This document shows, piece by piece, positions 6,282-9,841 of a stretch of 9,841 bases of DNA. The stretch is from Candidatus Manganitrophaceae bacterium (GTDB lineage: Bacteria; Nitrospirota; Nitrospiria; SBBL01; Manganitrophaceae): positions 1 through 9,841 of the forward strand of contig SCUR01000058.1 of NCBI GenBank assembly GCA_004297235.1, read 5' to 3'. A model generated the notes under the pieces. It ran no database searches, was not told the DNA's origin, and worked only from the letters and a program-made list of their open reading frames with translations. The translations under genes and the position numbers were made by a program. The stretch's first letter is position 1; every line of letters begins with the position of its first letter.

Positions 6282-9200
6282 ATGATCGATCGAATCATTG
6301 AATTTGCCTTGCGTCAAAAGATGCTCATTCTCATCGCCACCCTCCTTCTGGTCGGTTTCGGCCTCTACGCCTTTCAGTCCCTTCCGATCGACGCCTTCCC
6401 GGATGTGACCAATATCCAGGTTCAGGTCATTACCGAGGCGCCGGGCCGCTCCCCTGTAGAGGTCGAGCAGTTCATCACCTACCCGGTGGAGGTTCAAATG
6501 ACCGGTCTTCCGAAACTGGTCGAGCTTCGCTCTCTCTCGAAATTCGGGCTTTCCATGGTGACCGTGGTCTTTGAAGATGATGTCGACATCTACTTTGCCC
6601 GGCAACTCATTTTGGAACGTCTGATCCAAGCCAGGGAAAAGCTCCCGGCCGATGTCGAGCCGGCGATGGGACCGATCTCCACCGGTCTGGGTGAGGTCTA
6701 TCAATACACTTTGGAAAGACCTACTGGAGCCGCGCCTCCTTCCAATCCGGAAGAGGATCTTACGGAGCTGAGAACGATCCAAGACTGGATCGTTCGTCCG
6801 ATCCTCAAAACGGTGCCCGGCGTGACCGACGTCAACGCCTTTGGCGGGCACGTGAAGCAGTATCAGGTGCTCATCGATCCCGACCGGCTCAAGAAATATG
6901 GCCTGACCTTGCGGGAGGTTTTCGAGAGCGTGGCCCGAAACAACACCAATGCCGGGGGAAACATCCTGGAGCATTCCTCGGAGCGCTACCTGATCCGGGG
7001 GGTTGGGCTGATCAAAGATCTGCAGGACATCCGCGACATCGTCGTCAAGGCCGACAAAGGGACCCCGATTTTTGTCAGAGATGTAGCCGAGGTGACGATC
7101 GGATCGGAGGTCCGCCAGGGCGCCCTGGTCAAAGATGCAAAGGGAGAGGCCGTCGCGGGAATCGTCATGATGATCCGGGGCGGGAGCGGAAAGGAGGTCG
7201 TCGCAGGGGTGAAGCGGAAGGTCGAGGAGATCAACCGGAACAAGATCCTCCCCGGAGGGGTAACGATCAAACCGTTTTACGACCGAACGGAGCTGGTGGA
7301 GAAAAGCCTTGAGACCGTCACACGGGCTCTGGAAGAAGGGGCCGTTCTGGTCGTCATCGTCCTCTATCTGTTTCTAAGAAATTTCAGGGGAGCTTTAGTG
7401 GTGGCGCTGACCCTTCCGCTGGCGGTTCTTTCCACGTTTATTGTAATGTGGAAGATGGGTCTTTCCGCCAACCTGATGTCGCTCGGAGGCCTTGCGATCT
7501 CTTTGGGAATGGTTGTCGATGCGGCCATCATTCAGGTGGAAAATGTCCAGAGCCATCTCTCGGAGCATCCGGACGCGAAGCAGGACAAACTGCATACCGT
7601 CTTGCGGGCGATCCTGGAGGTCCGAAAGCCGAGCCTCTTCGGCGAGTTGATCATCGCGATCACCTTCATTCCGATCATGGCCCTGCAGGGGATGGAGGGG
7701 AAGATGTTCGCGCCCCTCGCCTTCGCCGTCGTCATCGCGCTCTTCTCCTCCCTTTTTCTCTCCATGACGGTCGTGCCGGTCCTTTGTTTCCTACTCCAGA
7801 AGGGGGGTGAGGAGAAAGAGAGCTTCTTGGTCCATTGGGCGAAAAAAATCTACGCGCCGCTCTTAGCCTGGTCGTTGCGGCGTCGAGTATGGGTCGTATC
7901 GACCGCCCTTCTTTTCCTCATCGGAAGCCTTGCCCTGGTGCCCTTTCTCGGAACGGAATTCATCCCATCCATGGATGAGGGCTCGCTGACCACTCAGGTG
8001 ATCCGGCTTCCCAGCATCTCCCTGCCGGATTCGGTCGAAATGGAAACGAAAGTCCAGCAGGCTCTGCTCAAGTTTCCGGAGGTGGTAACGGTGGTCTCGA
8101 AAATCGGCTCGGCCGAGATCGCCACCGACCCGATGGGACCGAATGTCAGCGATCCGATCGTGGTCCTCAAACCCAAGGAGGAATGGAAGAGCGCCAAGAC
8201 GAAGGAGGAATTAATCGAGAAAATTCGGATAGAGCTCGAAAAGATTCCGGGAGTCGCCTACAACATCACTCAGCCGATCGCGCTGCGAGTGGATGAATTG
8301 ATCTCCGGCGTCAAATCGCAGATCGCCATCAAGCTCTTCGGCGATGACCTGGAACTGCTGAAAACGAAAGCCGAGGAAATCGCGCGGGTGGTCTCGAAGG
8401 TAAAAGGGGTGACCGACCTGCGGGTCGAGCAGACCGCGGGTCAGCCGTACATCACGATCGAGGCCGACCGGAGAAAGATCGCGCGCTACGGCATCAACGT
8501 CGCCGATATCCAGGAGATCATTGAAACCGCCATCGGGGGAAAAGAGGCGACCCAAATTTTTGAGGGGGAGCGGCGATTTGACCTGATCCTGCGGCTGCCC
8601 GAGGAGAAGAGGAACAGCCTGGAGGCGATGGGCAATATCCTGGTCAGCAGCCCGACCGGCGCCCGGATTCCTCTGGCCGAGCTGGCAACACTTTCTCTCA
8701 CCGAAGGTCCGGTGCAGATCAGCCGGGAGAACAGCAAGCGGCGGATCGTGGTTGAGCTGAACGTGGAGGGACGGGATATCGGAAGTCTCGTCGCCGAGGC
8801 GCAACAGAACATCCGCGCGCAGGTCAAGCTGCCCGAAGGATATTACATCACCTGGGGCGGGGCGTTCGAGAACCAACAACGCGCGATGAAGCGCCTTTCG
8901 ATTATTGTCCCCCTTACGATCGGGTTGATCTTCTTTCTCCTCTACATGACGTTCAATTCCTTTCGCTACGCTGGGCTGATCGTCCTGAACCTCCCGTTCG
9001 CTCTGATCGGGGGAATTTTGGGGCTGTTTCTCTCCGGGCTTTATCTCTCGGTGCCCGCCTCGGTCGGATTTATTTCCCTATTGGGAGTCGCGGTGTTAAA
9101 CGGCGTGGTCTTGGTGACCTACATGAACCAGCTGGTAGAGGAGGGGGTTCCGCTTCGGGAGGCGGTTCTCAAAGGATGCGAGCGGCGGCTGCGGCCTGTG

Positions 9201-9464
9201 CTGATGACGGCAACGGTGACGATCTTGGGACTTGTCCCGATGCTCTTTGCCACCGGTCCCGGCTCGGAAATCCAGAAGCCGCTCGCCACGGTGGTGATCG
9301 GCGGCCTGATCTCATCCACGCTTTTAACCCTCCTGGTGCTTCCCGCTCTCTACTCCTGGTTCGAAGAGCGCCGTCGTAGGAAAGAAGGGGAAGACGGAAG
9401 AAGGGGGGACGGGATCACTCTGAAACCCGGCAGTCGTGAGGAGGTGAGTCATGAAAGAAGTTAA
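6282..9464 (+). CDS. czcA: HME-class RND heavy-metal efflux pump, CzcA/CusA family (pump 2, A-I-S-L-G-x3-D-A-A type)
   Basis: Second inner-membrane RND pump, 1060 residues, full length and clearly a paralogue of pump 1 (shared blocks such as LPIDAFPDVTNIQVQ, E-I-A-T-D-P-M and Q-I-S-R-E-N-x-K-R-R). It is the pump served by the adjacent czcC and czcB. TM4 reads A405-I-S-L-G-M-V-V-D413-A-A and E420-N421. The central Asp of the proton relay and the Glu are kept, but the D402 of CzcA-type pumps is replaced by Ala, as in CusA-like and related subgroups. The CusA copper-site methionines correspond to Q572, V622 and E672 (alignment by eye from memory), so Cu/Ag specificity is not supported and divalent cations are more likely. 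After TM12 there is a basic cytoplasmic tail (R1030-K1034 and beyond) that encodes part of the overlap with the PII-like gene. The ribosome binding site GGAGGA at 6271-6276 lies inside the end of czcB. Family call is firm; substrate is open. Confidence 0.95.
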   Translation: MIDRIIEFALRQKMLILIATLLLVGFGLYAFQSLPIDAFPDVTNIQVQVITEAPGRSPVEVEQFITYPVEVQMTGLPKLVELRSLSKFGLSMVTVVFEDDVDIYFARQLILERLIQAREKLPADVEPAMGPISTGLGEVYQYTLERPTGAAPPSNPEEDLTELRTIQDWIVRPILKTVPGVTDVNAFGGHVKQYQVLIDPDRLKKYGLTLREVFESVARNNTNAGGNILEHSSERYLIRGVGLIKDLQDIRDIVVKADKGTPIFVRDVAEVTIGSEVRQGALVKDAKGEAVAGIVMMIRGGSGKEVVAGVKRKVEEINRNKILPGGVTIKPFYDRTELVEKSLETVTRALEEGAVLVVIVLYLFLRNFRGALVVALTLPLAVLSTFIVMWKMGLSANLMSLGGLAISLGMVVDAAIIQVENVQSHLSEHPDAKQDKLHTVLRAILEVRKPSLFGELIIAITFIPIMALQGMEGKMFAPLAFAVVIALFSSLFLSMTVVPVLCFLLQKGGEEKESFLVHWAKKIYAPLLAWSLRRRVWVVSTALLFLIGSLALVPFLGTEFIPSMDEGSLTTQVIRLPSISLPDSVEMETKVQQALLKFPEVVTVVSKIGSAEIATDPMGPNVSDPIVVLKPKEEWKSAKTKEELIEKIRIELEKIPGVAYNITQPIALRVDELISGVKSQIAIKLFGDDLELLKTKAEEIARVVSKVKGVTDLRVEQTAGQPYITIEADRRKIARYGINVADIQEIIETAIGGKEATQIFEGERRFDLILRLPEEKRNSLEAMGNILVSSPTGARIPLAELATLSLTEGPVQISRENSKRRIVVELNVEGRDIGSLVAEAQQNIRAQVKLPEGYYITWGGAFENQQRAMKRLSIIVPLTIGLIFFLLYMTFNSFRYAGLIVLNLPFALIGGILGLFLSGLYLSVPASVGFISLLGVAVLNGVVLVTYMNQLVEEGVPLREAVLKGCERRLRPVLMTATVTILGLVPMLFATGPGSEIQKPLATVVIGGLISSTLLTLLVLPALYSWFEERRRRKEGEDGRRGDGITLKPGSREEVSHERS

Positions 9465-9810
9465 AGCATACATCCGGCATCATCGGGTCAATCAGGTGAT
9501 CGAGGCGCTGGAGCGGGAAGGGTTTACCGATATGACCCTGATCGATGTCCGCGGGATCACATCGGGACTTCACAATGAGGAGTACAAATACTCCCTGGAG
9601 CTGGCGCAGAAATATATGGATGTCATCAAACTTGAAATCGTCTGCGCCGACGCGGAGGCCAGGAAAGCGGTGGCGATCATTGCGCAGGCGGCCCACACCG
9701 GCCGTAAAGGGGACGGACTGGTCTTTGTCACCCCGGTGGAATCGATCGTCCGAATCAATACTGGACGGAAAGGCAAGGCCGCGTTGCAGCAGGAAGATGC
9801 GCCCGGCTGA
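9451..9810 (+). CDS. Divergent PII-like signalling protein coupled to the efflux pump
   Basis: A 119-residue PII-superfamily protein. It aligns without gaps to E. coli GlnB (from memory) over about 108 residues: M-K-E-V-K at the start, K60-L-E-I-V, the B-loop T83-G-R-K-G-D-G89 and the C-loop region R101-I-N-T-G105. PII proteins are cytoplasmic trimers that bind ATP/ADP between subunits and use the T-loop (about 37-55) to touch partners. Here the key positions differ: Y51 is L, Q39 is G, K58 is V, K90 is L and R103 is N. Uridylylation at 51 and canonical 2-oxoglutarate sensing are therefore unlikely, while some nucleotide binding may remain. The start overlaps pump 2 by 14 bp, with GAGGAGGT at 9438-9445 and 5-base spacing, indicating translational coupling. 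A PII-like clade beside heavy-metal RND genes has been reported (I recall the name PII-NG); this gene fits it. Direct regulation of the pump is inference. CutA is another PII-fold metal-linked family, but the B- and C-loop motifs argue for PII. Confidence 0.88.
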   Translation: MKEVKAYIRHHRVNQVIEALEREGFTDMTLIDVRGITSGLHNEEYKYSLELAQKYMDVIKLEIVCADAEARKAVAIIAQAAHTGRKGDGLVFVTPVESIVRINTGRKGKAALQQEDAPG

Positions 9811-9825
9811 TTTCAACCCTCAACA

Positions 9826-9832
9826 GGGAGGT
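9826..9832 (+). promoter_or_regulatory. Shine-Dalgarno site for a gene starting at the right window edge
   Basis: GGGAGGT lies 16 bp after the PII-like stop codon. The last two bases of the window are AT at 9840-9841, 7 bases beyond the site, exactly where an ATG would be expected. The operon therefore probably continues on the + strand. The identity of the next gene cannot be seen. Confidence 0.5.
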
Positions 9833-9841
9833 AAAACAGAT

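Noticed and set aside
6282..6298. Imperfect palindrome ATGAT-CGATCGA-ATCAT over the pump 2 start codon
   Set aside because: It is within coding sequence encoding the usual family N-terminus (M-I-D-R-I-I); a 5-bp stem is weak and likely chance.
1..9841. Mobile elements, tRNA/rRNA, CRISPR or tandem repeats
   Set aside because: I looked for terminal inverted repeats, transposase motifs, cloverleaf-like stretches and repeated units and saw none; likeness between the two pump genes is paralogy, not a recent repeat.

Overview
The window is a heavy-metal efflux locus from a Gram-negative bacterium. All recognisable genes lie on the + strand and are tightly packed. The genes are those of inner-membrane RND pumps of the HME class (CzcA/CusA family), a CzcC/TolC-type outer-membrane channel, a CzcB-type periplasmic adaptor, a small secreted Cys/His protein and a PII-like protein. 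An outer-membrane channel requires a diderm host. The sequence is moderately GC-rich with strong GGAGG-type ribosome binding sites. A Nitrospirota or deltaproteobacterial-type host would fit, but this is a guess and the window holds no phylogenetic marker.

Layout. Bases 1-84 are the 3' end of an unidentified gene. A first RND pump (100-3333) follows 15 bp later and looks like the end of an operon that starts outside the window. A short, AT-richer gap (3334-3418) carries a TTGACA-type promoter candidate. It appears to start a second operon: small secreted protein with a D-C-H-C-L-C-H motif (3419-3754), czcC (3810-5060), czcB (5057-6280), a second czcA (6282-9464) and a PII-like gene (9451-9810). 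czcC/czcB overlap by 4 bp, czcB/czcA are 1 bp apart and czcA/PII overlap by 14 bp, so these four are almost surely co-translated. The last 16 bases hold a Shine-Dalgarno sequence and the first two bases of a probable next start codon.

How the parts work together. CzcA takes up metal ions from the periplasm (and perhaps the cytoplasm) using the proton gradient. CzcB bridges CzcA to the CzcC channel, which opens outside the cell. The two pumps are not duplicates in function: pump 1 has the D-F-G-x3-D-G signature of divalent-cation (Co/Zn/Cd/Ni) pumps, while pump 2 has A-I-S-L-G-x3-D-A-A. By manual alignment from memory both lack the three periplasmic methionines that bind Cu(I)/Ag(I) in E. coli CusA, so divalent metals are the better guess for both. 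Only one adaptor and one channel are visible; pump 1 either has partners upstream of the window or shares those of pump 2.

The least understood parts are the two ends of the second operon: the secreted Cys/His protein, a candidate periplasmic metal-binding accessory, and the PII-like protein, which keeps the PII fold motifs but has lost the uridylylated Tyr51 and the 2-oxoglutarate-linked residues. No mobile element, RNA gene, CRISPR array or convincing intrinsic terminator was seen.
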